The notes under the pieces were generated by a model. The model did no database searches. It saw only the letters and a program-made list of their open reading frames with translations, and was not told the DNA's origin. This document shows, one piece after another, positions 34,665 through 45,959 of a stretch of DNA of 64,000 bases. The stretch is taken from the NCBI RefSeq assembly GCF_037975245.1, contig NC_092568.1, positions 30,236,001 to 30,300,000 on the forward strand. Reading direction: 5' to 3'. Source of the stretch: Apostichopus japonicus. Its lineage: Eukaryota > Echinodermata > Holothuroidea > Aspidochirotida > Stichopodidae. Position 1 is the first letter of the stretch; every line of letters begins with the position of its first letter. The position numbers and the translations under genes are program-made.

Positions 34665-37600
34665 TCATTGAAACAATCGTAATACCATTAAATTAACAGC
34701 ATTTGCTTCCCTACCTGCAAACCGAACCAGATAAACGCCCCACGAAATACTCCAGATCCACCCGACGAAGAAGAATGTAACTGTGAAGAACTGAGAAACG
34801 CCCACAATGAGATTTGTGGTGAAATGATTGAAGAGTTCATCTGGTTGGCCTCTTGGTTCACCACAACACATCATGCTTAGACCAGCAATAATTGTTCCTG
34901 GAGAAAAATCATAGTTTGAAAACAAGTGACACTGATGTAACAAATGCAGGTTTCTGCGTCCGGGATGCAATAAAATTCCGGCGGACGCAAAATGTCATAA
35001 GCGACTGCATCCGCGGGACGCAAGTATTTAATGCAGCAAAATCACTCCACCAAATGGGACACAAACTACCAAACCCCAACTATGACAACTTCAAAACTTC
35101 CCAACCGAAAATTTTTCACGATATCCCACTTAGGTTTTGAATGGAATCTCTGTTGCTGCATCCGAGAGATAGATTGTAGACACATTTGCTTTGATCCACA
35201 GGCCACAGTATACGTATGTATGGTGTGTGTTTATAAATGTAACAGGCGACACCTGTGCACCTTCAGTGCCGATGTTCTTTTAAAGGGTGTGCAGACTCGC
35301 GCACAAAGAAAAGTCTCATGCCGGTAATCTGACCTAGTTTCAAATGAGGTGTAACAGAAGTGTTAGACACCACCATCGATCCAAGAAAATACACACACAG
35401 CCTGCTACCGTGGGTAATTAGACACTAGTGTACAGTCAATACATACAGTACAGGCTATGGTCAATACCCACAACACAGTATACATAGCAGCGATGGGCAT
35501 CTCAGGTCTAGATAAAAGATAACAAGGTATCACGTTTCATTACTGTCTGCATTTTGTAGCGACAAGAAGAAAACGTCATTTGCAAGCAACAAAAAGTTAA
35601 CTTTTTCAGAGGGCGGCACATGGTTTGGGGCGAGTCTTCAATGCCTTTAACTACACTTGCGCAGTGCTGACTTCAAGCACAGAACTTCCTTGATGCACAG
35701 GAAGAGCCAAGTTTTCTTGCAGTGGGAAGAATCACACATGCATGAGTTGAGGTTGCTTTCGCCGGAATTTCCGACAGAACGGTAAAAGAGAACAGTGATG
35801 GTAAGAAAAACTATCAGGAAAAATGGGAAATGTGATTTATTGAAACTAAAACTTGAATGAAATAATACTACAGTTTCCTGTTTATTACATATTAGTAGTT
35901 TATTCAGATATGTTTTAATTTCTTTGTCAGTTTTCCATTCTTCTTTATGTGTGTTTTTTTGTGTGTTCCTAAAATAAACAGACTAGAATATCAAAAGTGA
36001 TGCGTGATCCAGTTTTAATGACTTCGTCATGTTTAACAAGTTTCGTTGTTCCTTAAATTTCAAACGCTAGTATTATTTCACGAAATTCACAAGCGCGAAG
36101 TAATTTGCTTAGCCCACTTGTCATAATGTTATGCCAATGAATGCTGAAACAATGAGTTTTGCTGCCAGAATTAAGCCTATCCAAAGAAAAAAGTACAGCT
36201 GTTACCCGGAACCTTGATGTTGGTCCGGGCCCCCATTTTAAACCCCTGTTTATCATTCACAGGCAGTATGTTAAACAAGAATGCAAAAATGCATAGTGGT
36301 TTCGATGATGTAATTACATTCAGCTATTTTCTGCATGAATCTGACGTAATGTATAGTGATGGTGTACAACATATATACTTGATATTAGTAATACAGTGAA
36401 AAGCAGTGCGATGTGACAAACAATAAATTCACAATGACACAGGCTGTCCTGAAATGACCATTGACCTCAACTACTTAATGTGATAGATACATCAACATAC
36501 TAAATATGACATCAGTCCTTGTTGAAATATTGTGTAAAACATGGTTTCACAGCAAGGGCGTAGGAACCGGGGGGGCTGGGGGGGCGCCAGCCCCCCCAGT
36601 GAAAAATGTGGGGGGGCGGAAGTATCATTCCGCCCCCCCACTCCGCAAGTCAAAAAACCCCTTTTTCATTTCCAAATGAGAAAAAAATCTCATTTGGAGC
36701 ACCAAATTGCATTTAAGGCCAGGTGAAAATGCAAAATTCTTTACAAAATGGAGTGGGAGTTGAAGTGTGCTATATTGCACCAAATTGCATCTGAGGCCAC
36801 CTGGAAATGCAAAAAAAATCCAAAGGGGAGGGGGACACCCCTCCCCTTAGACCCCTCCCCCAGGCCGGCCATCAGTCTTCAGCCCCCCCACTCAAAAGTA
36901 CCTTCCTACGCCACTGTTTCACAGTCTGACCCTGGTGAACGCAAACGACCATTGACCTATCCGCCCACAACATTAAGGCTTCTTGTACTCAATGTGGTAA
37001 AAATACATACCAAATATGCGATCTGTCCAAGCACATGAATGTCACAACAATTGTGTTGAAACGTTAATAAACCTGAAAGCATCTTGCCGGTGAATAGAAT
37101 TTTAGTTAATTAAAGCTCTGCAACAGTGCAAGACTCCTCTAGGCACTTGTACTACTAGTATAGTAAAGGCTTCGTAATTGACGCACCCCCGTAATTGACG
37201 CACCTTCAATTATAACTAGCAAGGATACAGCAGGCCACCTAAACTTTTTGCAGTCAAGCATAATTACATATTCATGAGTTTGAATCCATTTCAGCTATTT
37301 GCTGACCAAATTGTGGTTTCTATTAAGCTTTTACCACCCTCCCCCCAGTTTTACACGTATTTTGGACATTTGGAAATCTTACTCCCAAAAAATTACCAAA
37401 ATTACTTCAATATGATACAACTACTCTCTGGGACCTGACCTGTCTGAGCTAAGAGGTTCAGAGCATAGCAAACAGCATCCAAAGTCAATGGATGTATACT
37501 TAGGCCTACTCTACAGTTAGCTTATGGACGAATGTGTCAATTTAGGGGTATGAAAGAACTTGACACAGCAGTCATTTTGTGTTCAAATTCTTCTCAATTG

Positions 37601-40521
37601 TACGTTGCGTAGGCACAGAACAATAAATATTTTGAGATCATTACATTTGTGAGGAACTACACATATGAAAAATGCATACAGTTGAGTGATTTGGATTTTA
37701 GGTTGACAGACATCGTCAATCCAATCCTTAAGTGCGTCAATTATGAGCCCACCATGCTACTACAGTACAACTAGCTCGTCCTTATATACAGTTACTTACT
37801 TATAGCAACACAGTGCGTATGGACCTAGCCTAACAATACTCAATGTATTATAACACAAACAACTGAGAATTACAGTTCAACTCAATTAACTTATGCTTAA
37901 ATATCTTACTCAATTAGCCTGGGGATGGTAAGCCCAGCCTATATCAGAGAATCACGGACATCGCCGCGCTATATTCTAGTGAGTCTCTTGCCCGAAACCA
38001 TTCCAATGAAAACGTGAGGCATCCATGCCTCCGAGACGACCACATCTCTTCTCCAGCAAGTATCGATGGAAATACAATAGTTTTCAATAATCAGCAACTC
38101 AAATTACCCCAAAATACAGGGAAATTATAGGGGTTACGAGCGCGAATTCATCTAGCCTCAATAGCTCGTCTACCCCTGTCTTACCTAAGGCTAAAGCTAT
38201 GACGTGTTAACTTTCAAGCAAACTACAGAAAGTAAACGGCGAGACCATACGGTCAACTAATGTAAAACGTTGTCGCATAACACTTAATACCACTTCCAAG
38301 TCCAACACCATAGGTACAAGGGCGCCATAAGCTTTAGACTTGATAAAGTCGTACCCCAGAGCGTTGTTATAGGGACCTAAGCGGTAGCATGATAAAAAAT
38401 CATTCCGGACAATAGCTACATACTTTATTTTATTTCCTGGTGAATAATTTGACAACCACTGCCGCATACCCAAAAACCACTTCCTCAAAGTATAAAACAT
38501 CTAGGACGTCACAGAGAAATGAGGTTACATTTGAAGTTTGTCTGAGACCTCCCGTGACTACAGCCCGTGATACCGCATACTTAATCTTCATAATTAGACC
38601 AGGGAGCTGTTAGAGTAGCAGCTCCCTGATTAGACACCTCCAATACTCAAATGAGAATGACAGAGCCAGATGGTATACTGTTACAGTCCCAACCTACACA
38701 AAAGCATGAACTTTCTCTGAAAGAAATGGCCATATTAACAGATTTCATCTTCCGTCTACTGTTTGTTATGCTGAGCAGAATATTCCCTAAGACTGTATAT
38801 TGAGCCCTCAGTCACAAACTGGGGTTGACTAAAATATGTCTACCTAGAACACGCAGAAACTGCCCGGAACTCACTATAGGGCAAAGATATTTCATCCGAA
38901 GGTGAAATATCTTTGCTAGGGGTCACCAGTACTAGCACAAAAGACGTAGCCGTTGAATAGGCATATTGCCTATTTACAATGTTTGATATTTTAACAACTG
39001 GTGGTGAGTGGTGACCTCAAATGGCTTTAAAGAAAGCAGCTGAGAACTTACCGAGGGGCATGTACACACCAAGGATGAAGTTCATGAAAGCTATACATGG
39101 TACGTGACTTGGTGAGTGATCGTGTTTACAAGCCAAAACGTCACACGCACCGACAAACATACTGACGTCGATACAGTCACCTTCACTTTTACTGAGTTTT
39201 TACTAACTACGGCAAGGAATCAATAAATGAATATAGGATAGCAAATGGATTTTTAGCTCAATAGTGTTTTCACCTCCTTAACTGTGAAGCTAATAAGGTA
39301 ATTACAGTTGGCGTGCCAGTTTACGGGTTTATGCTACTGGTACTTCATTTCACCTTGTTTTTTTCTCGTTTCTTTCTTTGCTAAATTACCTTTTCTTTAC
39401 TATATACTGACGGGTCAACACGTACTGAAATTGTATTTTAATTGTCAAGGGCTCGATATATCAAAGTCTTTTTAACTACTCGGGGAAACGATAAGCAGTT
39501 GCTGATGCCTGGTGCAGTATAGTCAATGTTTGACATCATAACATATTAATGTATGCTTCTATACATAAATAATAAATTTTACATAATCTTTTGTCAACAA
39601 CGAAACAATCATGCTGGGAACTGAAACATGGACTCCGTCTTGCAAACTCTATGGGTTTTATTTGCGGGGGGGGGGGGGGGGAGATTAATCTCAGATATTC
39701 CGTGAAGCCTTTCCACGGTCGTCTCATTAAAACTCGCCTCTCATTGTACACATGTTTGGTTACAACAGTGAACAGTAACACCAATTCTGATGAACTTACA
39801 CCCATTCCTCCTTCTACCCCTCCGTTCCACCCCTTCTTTCAACCCCCTCCCCTCCCCCGCTAATAAGGTTCGTCTCGAAAACATGCTTACCTAATCCAGG
39901 GATCACCACGTTCATCAGCAAACAGACGTAGGCCAGACTGACGGGAACGTAAGGTAAAGATTGAGATAATCCAGTTGTTGAGCTATTCATGTTTTCCCAT
40001 TTTTCTGGTTCTTTCGTCGTGGCAACCGTCTGGGTAACAAAGTCCCCCAGCGAAAGTTTACGGGTCGGGGAAGCCCCTACTTCATTGTCACTAGCTTCAG
40101 CGTTCAGGGTCAGGTGGTTTCGAGGGGATTCTCTACCAATTGATACCACCGAAGAATCATTCTTTTCCAGTAAGGCAACTTCTGATGGGGATTTTCGTTC
40201 TTTCGACTCGCCGTTGTCGTGAACAGATAACTTCGACTTCCATTTTATGGCGGCTGATCGTAACTCAGCACTCTTTGGAACCGGGCTTACCTCCGACGAT
40301 GTCGGCTGGTTCGGGTGCAGGCAAGTAGGGTTCTTTGCTTCATTCTTTATCTTTGGAACAGGAGGTGAGATATCCTTCTCAACCACAGATTTACCATCAG
40401 TGTTATTTTTCTCCAGTAGAGCAGGGTCGCTTCCTTTCGTAGTTTTCGGTGTTGCGACTTTAACTTTCTCCTTTCGTGAAGCAATAGGTTTCTGATGGTT
40501 CGGTCCCAAAGCAGTCGCCAT
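34665..40521 (-). CDS. STUM: SPEC3/Stum family membrane protein
   Basis: Exon 1 is 40521-39891 and the last exon 34897-34665. They join G|GA to make the Gly of PGLG|TIIAG, in phase, giving 287 residues. Residues 1-190 are Ser/Lys/Pro-rich and look disordered, with a small internal repeat (ALLEKN twice). The C-terminal ~95 residues are the Spec3 domain: VPVSLAYVCLLMNVVIPGLG, TIIAGLSMMCCGEP, then a second hydrophobic hairpin with VGVSQFFTVTFFFVGWIWSI and SWGVYLV. Known members are sea urchin SPEC3, tied to ciliated ectoderm, and fly Stum, needed for mechanosensing in stretch neurons, so a ciliary or sensory membrane role is inferred. The start is the ATG of MATALGPNHQK; a 5'UTR splice acceptor may lie just before it. 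The intron of about 5 kb contains a possible alternative first exon and several repeats. Confidence 0.92.
35280..35646. repeat. ~370-bp interspersed repeat, copy B
   Basis: Direct-orientation partner of copy A, lying in the intron just upstream of the last SPEC3/Stum exon. The two copies bracket that exon. Differences are scattered substitutions and small indels, so this is not an assembly duplicate. Confidence 0.8.
36272..37035 (+). repeat. TGACC-rich interspersed repeat, copy 1
   Basis: It matches 45960-46990 on both sides of its own MITE insertion. Shared sequence includes GGTTTCGATGATGT, GTATAGTGA(T/C)GGTGTACAAC, ACAATGACACAGGCTGTCCT, GACCATTGACCTCA and TCTTGTACT(C/T)AATGTG. It sits in the SPEC3/Stum intron and is interrupted by the element at 36553-36916. 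Confidence 0.8.
36553..36916. mobile_element. hAT-like MITE with 8-bp duplication TTTCACAG
   Basis: The ends CAAGGGCGTAGGAA and TTCCTACGCCACTG are imperfect inverted repeats. The flanks are identical TTTCACAG (36545-36552, 36917-36924). The related repeat at about 46875-46890 lacks this insertion, which confirms the boundaries. The interior is C/G-run rich and non-coding. Confidence 0.9.
37175..37743. mobile_element. Possible Tc1/mariner-like MITE
   Basis: TAATTGACGCAC at 37175 (repeated at 37192) is mirrored by GTGCGTCAATTA ending at 37743. The ends can be read as a TA duplication plus ATTGACGCAC. The 12-bp inverted repeat is perfect, but the element is otherwise unsupported. Confidence 0.4.
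38600..38628. repeat. 10-bp perfect hairpin CAGGGAGCTG
   Basis: CAGGGAGCTG, a 9-base loop, then CAGCTCCCTG. It is probably a remnant of a hairpin-ended repeat; no function is inferred. Confidence 0.55.
38881..38916. repeat. 14-bp perfect hairpin in the SPEC3/Stum intron
   Basis: GCAAAGATATTTCA (38881-38894), an 8-base loop, and TGAAATATCTTTGC (38903-38916). The stem is perfect, but it is too short for a typical microRNA precursor and pairing does not extend outward. Confidence 0.6.
39052..39160 (-). CDS. STUM: Candidate alternative first exon of SPEC3/Stum gene
   Basis: After an in-frame stop, the first ATG (39160) opens 36 codons, MFVGACDVLACKHDHSPSHV then PCIAFMNFILGVYMPL, ending in G|GTAAGT. 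That is the same phase as the main first exon, so it would splice to the last exon and give 113 residues. VPCIAFMNFILGVYMPLG lines up with VPVSLAYVCLLMNVVIPGLG, the start of the Spec3 domain. The short form would lack the disordered N-terminus. The donor is a strong consensus. It could still be chance or a dead duplicate; transcripts would decide. Confidence 0.5.
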
Positions 40522-42902
40522 CTGTTTCTAGGGTTACAACAAAAGTCTAAAGAACATTCCCATCCAGTTTAATGCAGTATATAGACATCATCAGAAACAT
40601 ACACTGAAGTAGACGAATAATAATAAGAAAACAAAAACAACAACAATAAATAAATAAATAAATAAATAATCTCGTTTGCCCCCAAGATATATCTCAATAT
40701 CTGGGCACGGAAAGGAATACTATATTAGATCGGATCCACATTTAATTACGAACTGAAATCATTTCCAAAGTTGAGTTTGAATTTCCGTTCCATGAATACG
40801 CCGTGGTCAAGTAACTTGCATCAAACCCATCCATATATTTTATACATGTTTTTCTTGTTCTTAAGATCTCAACTCAATATCCCGTCAAGTTTTACAAGAA
40901 TAAAAGATGAACACACAAAGACCTGTTGTCGTCTGTAACAAGGCGGGTGATCCGGTATTTATGGTTAATACAGAAGCCAGTCTCGAATATTAATGGCGTC
41001 CGTAACAAATACCTAATATCCCTGCTTTACTGGTTATCTCTGCATGCTAAACTGCGAATCTACAAATTGTCGCCTCGGCGCCGTTGTAAATATCCTTTCT
41101 GGTCGTAAAGTTGGCGATATTACCACCGGGACAGATAAATCAATATGCCGGAGTTCAATGCTTTGCGGGGAGGATTATTAACCGTAGCAGTTATAACAAG
41201 AGAGAGCAAAAAAAAAAGAAAAAAAAGTGAACATGATTCCCAAAAAATATATATTACTGGCCTCTTAGTTTCGGCATACAGCTGTGACAGTGTCACAGAG
41301 CAGTGAACTTAGGTCAATTCACATGTGATCAAAATTACAGATTTGGCTTCTCTCACAACCAATTTTCTAAACACCGCGACAACGGTTGAAGGGTTTCAGC
41401 CCCTGGTATGTCGTTTTGGAAGCGACCTTTGCCTCGCAGGAGTTGACCTTAAAACTAGTCAATTTACTTTCCTGGGTAGAAATCAACACAGCGTTGGAAT
41501 GTGTAAATACCACTCCGAAAATATTTCAACAATACTTCGACGGATTAGCGAGATTTACGTGCAAATTCATTTGAGCTCCAACATAGGTCTAGGCATGGTT
41601 CAAGGTTTCACCTTTAACCTACACAACTATTGGGTAACCGTCAATTAGTCGGCTGTCTGAGAAACTTAAAGGTCCACTATCCTAAATATGCTAGATAATC
41701 CAAATGTGGTCACACTTGTTCAAACCTGCAGCAAAAAAAAGTTTTTTTTTTCTCCATACAGTGACCGTTACCGTTACCGTTATGCATTGAACTAAGAACT
41801 CCACAATGTCTGGATAAGACATTTAAAATTAAAGGTAGTCTGTATAGGCCCCAAATTATAGCACGCTATATTGCTAGAAGTTTTCTAAAGTACTTTCCTG
41901 GAGGTCTTTACTCTCCAAATTGTTATATTACATTATACCTTTAAGGTGCAAAACCTAATGCAAAGTTCTTTCGAAAACTTAAACGTATAACTGCATGGGC
42001 CGGTGCGGTCGACCCGTAAGTCTGAGAGTGGTATATTTCCGGGTGTATAGATGTGCCCCAAAATCAAACTTTGTGATCAAGCCTTGATCACAAGAGTTGT
42101 GACATCGGCCCAATGGTAGCTTATCATGGCAGTGTCCACGTTAATCCGTCACATATATAGGACATACAAACAACACACTTATGAAAGGAACGTATAGTTT
42201 TGGAAGTATGAGCCATGATAACACAACGCATTATTTCTGCATCTTTCTAAAAATAGGTCATACATCGCATAGTATCTAAAGTGCATACGAACATGATATT
42301 GAGAACTTTGATTTCCATATAGTAGTAAATAGGTTCAGTGGTTTACTCAAAGGGGGGGGGGGGGGAGAGGGAGGGGAGCATAGCCGCATCGTCAGTTAGG
42401 GGAAAAGGATTTAAACGGGGATCGAAGGATTTGACCACTGCTACGGGTGTACACCCTTTTTTCCACCATACCAAAAAATAATAAAAATAAAGAGTATATT
42501 TATGTGCACAATTAACAATGCGTTTAATGTTCAATATAGACCTAATTTATAATCTAACAATGCTTCAGAATACACCATTTAGGAAATTCTAAGAATTTTC
42601 CTTGGGAATGAGCCTAACCCCCTGGCCCCTTTGCATGGGAGTTGGCTTCAACGACCCCATGACCATAACGGTTCGTATCCCTACCTTAATCAGTGGGAGG
42701 GGGGTAGTATATATGCCCCCTCACCACTGAAATCATGTGCTATGACTCGGTTGGAGTGTCATTTTGTATTTCCGAGTAGGCTGTTAGTGTCGAATTATTG
42801 ACTGCCAACCGCTGGGACTATTCTTTAACAGTAGGCCTTTAACATCATTGAGTACTGAATGCGTAAAACAAGAATAGGAAAGTAGCAATAATTTGAACAA
42901 TA

Positions 42903-43100
42903 CGGGCCCGTAACCAGCTTGTCAAAGTTGGAGGGGCAGATTGTTTGTTTGGAGGGGCAGAATTTTTAATTTCAAGGGGGGGGGGGGGGGGAATTGCATG
43001 GATCCACCATAGACGTCTTTTACTGATAACATAAATTTGAAACAAAATTAGGAGGGGGGGGGGGGTACTTCCCCAGAATTCCCCCGTGGCTACGGGCCAG
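42903..43100. mobile_element. Small hAT-like MITE, duplication GAACAATA
   Basis: The ends CGGGCCCGTAACC and GGCTACGGGCCAG are inverted repeats with two mismatches. They are flanked by identical GAACAATA copies (42895-42902, 43101-43108). At 198 bp it is the shortest element here and contains two long G-runs. Confidence 0.8.
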
Positions 43101-43429
43101 GAACAATATTCTTATAGAAATTATGTTTAGGGAGGGAGGAATTGGGATTCTGGAGTGAGAAAGGTATGGTATATACATGAAGAACATGCATGGCGGTACT
43201 GAATTTAGTTTCTTTTACATACCGATATATCAAGACAGATCAAACATGTTAATGAAAACAGCAGAGAGTGGGTTGTGTGCATAGTTATTTGGTTCTGACT
43301 TGGTTAGGGACACTCACCCCCATTGATGCGATAGATCCTCCTACACCTAATTAATGCAAGACGCGCACTAAGCTGCATAGAAAGGTTGATGGCATTAAAC
43401 AGGATCATAAAAATTATCCAAATTATAAC

Positions 43430-43640
43430 AGTAACAATAACAATAATAATAACGATGATGATGATGATGACGACGACGATGACGATGACAATAATGATGC
43501 TGATGATGACAATGATGATGACGACGATGATGACGTTGATGATGACAATGATGATGATGACGATGTTGATGATGATAATGACGATGACGATAACGATGAC
43601 GTCACACGACGTTGACGATGACGATGATGATAATACGTGA
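43430..43640. repeat. GAT/GAC trinucleotide microsatellite
   Basis: About 200 bp of GATGAT and GACGAT units. It keeps frames open on both strands (Met/Thr/Asp or Ser/Leu homopolymer-like), which are not genes. Confidence 0.9.
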
Positions 43641-43984
43641 AAACTTGAAGACAGTACAACCGAGGTTTAACATAGTGGCTTTATTTCCTTAATATTATTT
43701 ATTACATTAGAAATGACGAATAATGTAGAAAAAAACGTCCAGGCCATTTATTGAGAATGGAAACATGAGTACTAGTTTGAATTTTAATTAAAACTAGCTT
43801 ACATACAAGCTTCCACTTTTATGACAACGTCAAGACAAATAACAGACGGCGCTATTCATAAATACGAGTTTGCGCGACTTTTTTGTTCTTTGACCATGTT
43901 CCTAATAAGCCACTGTACGTTAACAAACGTTCGAAGATTAATTCCGTGAGTTTACCAGATGAACGCGCGAACCAGATGAACCAG

Positions 43985-44110
43985 ATAGGCGCGGATCCAG
44001 GGATGTACAGCCTTCCCCATTTCAACTTCTCCGCAAAACGTCTAGAACTCGGATTCAACAATCTAAGGGCCACACCCCCCTCCTTTTAAAATCCCTGAGC
44101 CGCCCCTGAA
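43985..44110. mobile_element. Eroded MITE with GGCGCGGATCC end
   Basis: AGGCGCGGATCCAGGGA on the left and TCCCTGAGCCGCCCCTG on the right form imperfect inverted ends. No target-site duplication is visible, so the limits are approximate. Confidence 0.4.
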
Positions 44111-45959
44111 CGGTAGGCCCCGGACACCACAGAGAACATGGCGCTCTATAAAACGAGGCAGAGTCGTACTTTTAATTAAAATATAGTGCTCAGGGTTAGC
44201 CATTGTTAATTAAGGCGTATCGGACAATTTTTTAAGTTGCCAAATGCGCTAGCTCCGGATCCTTACTATTCATCACACGATGAGCGATTCGGTCTTGTGA
44301 TTGCACCGGCCTGTAGAAAGGGGAGGAAAATATAACAGCCGTAGCATTTCCCTATTTTAATGTCAGTTGGGAGACTCATTCGCGTAGCTGAGTAGACTCA
44401 GCAGAGTATAGCTCAGGGGTCAGGTATGACCAGGGAGGTCCTTGGTAAGACAATTGCCGTATGTTCATTGGAAGTCGCATTATGGAACCCGATCAGTTGA
44501 AGGCGTGTTACCCATCACGTACAGATTTCGTGTGTACTAGTACGCAATTGATTTCCGAAAGGTTCATTGGTTGGTGGGTGAAAGCAACGGAGAAACTATC
44601 TCCATAGGTGAAGGTTGGGTTGGTTAGGGAGGTGAGGGGAGGGGAGGGGTGGGGCGAGGGAGGGGAGGCACTCAATTGTGTTTACTAGTTTGAACTTAGG
44701 GGAATACAGTAATCACAATACTATGATGTTGTTGTTAGCTAGGAGCAGGGGCCTAGTATAACAGCTCCCTTCTAGGAGTAGGGAATAAGAATCCAGCCTT
44801 CTATTATGTAGGTAGTTCAGGCAAGTTGAAGTAGCAGGCTGAAAAGAGAATGTGAGAAACTAAAATGAATCAACAAAGTTGATTTTTGATGCATTTATTA
44901 TAAACTCAGTGGAAATGACAAGTTTCTGTGTACATGCATGTCCTAGGCATTATACAACATACTTTACTGCATGAACAAAAAATTAAAATAAAGCTGAGAA
45001 ATACAAAAAGAGGCCACACATTTCTCTGTATTTACACTTGATAAATGACAAAAAAAGCATTAAAATGAAAAAAAAAAAGAAATATGTCAATGAACAGAAT
45101 CACATAAAAAAGTGGTCATATCTGAACATTGATATAATTATGCTCTAACCACATGGGGTCATATTTGCTTGAACGCAACTTATATTTATTAAACCAGAAC
45201 TGAATATGGTAAATATGGGAAGCACGGAAAATTCCTTCGCAGATGAGGAAAAGAGAAGAACTCCAAACAAACCAAACCGATAAGAAAGAATAGAAAGAAA
45301 AAAATACCCGGACAAATATTGATATGAGTTAACTTTATAACAGGCTGCATGAGATTGCAAGTAAACCCTGTGTGTAATAGGTCCATAATAGTTTATTCTT
45401 ATTGCCCACCAACAGACAAGGAGCATTTCAAATACAATATGTAAACATATTTATATACTAAAGAGACACACAACATATATCTTATACAAAGGTTTACAGA
45501 GTATGAAAGTTCATTTTATGTCATAATGGGATAGACAAAAAGGAAGGATATCTTTGTAAGCTTATACCAAAATACTGAACAACCCCCACCCCCCCCACCC
45601 CACCCCTTTTCTTTGGTTTCTTTTCATTTTGCTTTTATGTTAGCAAAGATAAAGTTGAGGTATAACATAACAGTAAGAGTTGTCTTTCAAAATCTGCGTT
45701 AATATAGAGATATGAGAATGAAACACTGATATTCTTGCACGGTCTTGTATGTATCTTGCAAAATCAAGATGTTAAAACTAGATACGTCTGGCGCAGGTAT
45801 GGAATAAATAAGCGGAAATTTACAATTTGCATATTGACTGTATCCTCTACATTGTAAGTCTGAAACTTGGTTAACAATTCCCTTTGACAGGTAATTTAAC
45901 ACGTCAGGAAAAACAAAAGAAAGAAACAAAGAAAAAAACACACCAGAATGCCAACACAC

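Noticed and set aside
34187-35646. Two direct repeats as LTRs of a small retrotransposon
   Set aside because: The interval holds a genuine host exon, there is no primer-binding site or polypurine tract, and the ends lack TG...CA.
38207-38500. 97-codon minus-strand frame in the SPEC3/Stum intron
   Set aside because: No recognisable domain and not needed for phase. It could be an unknown exon, but the sequence does not support that.
38868-38882. ACTCACTATAGGGC resembling the end of the phage T7 promoter
   Set aside because: Only the 3' part matches, the rest of the promoter is absent, and it leads into a genomic hairpin. Chance or, less likely, adapter residue; not annotated.
39814-40495. Several plus-strand frames opposite SPEC3/Stum exon 1
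   Set aside because: They are shadows of the minus-strand coding exon, whose Spec3 domain and splice phase are clear.
41325-41648. Overlapping plus-strand frames of 107 and 62 codons
   Set aside because: No recognised domain, no convincing splice or poly(A) signals, and two competing frames.
43386-43659. Met/Thr-rich and Ser/Leu-rich frames
   Set aside because: They are products of the GAT/GAC microsatellite.
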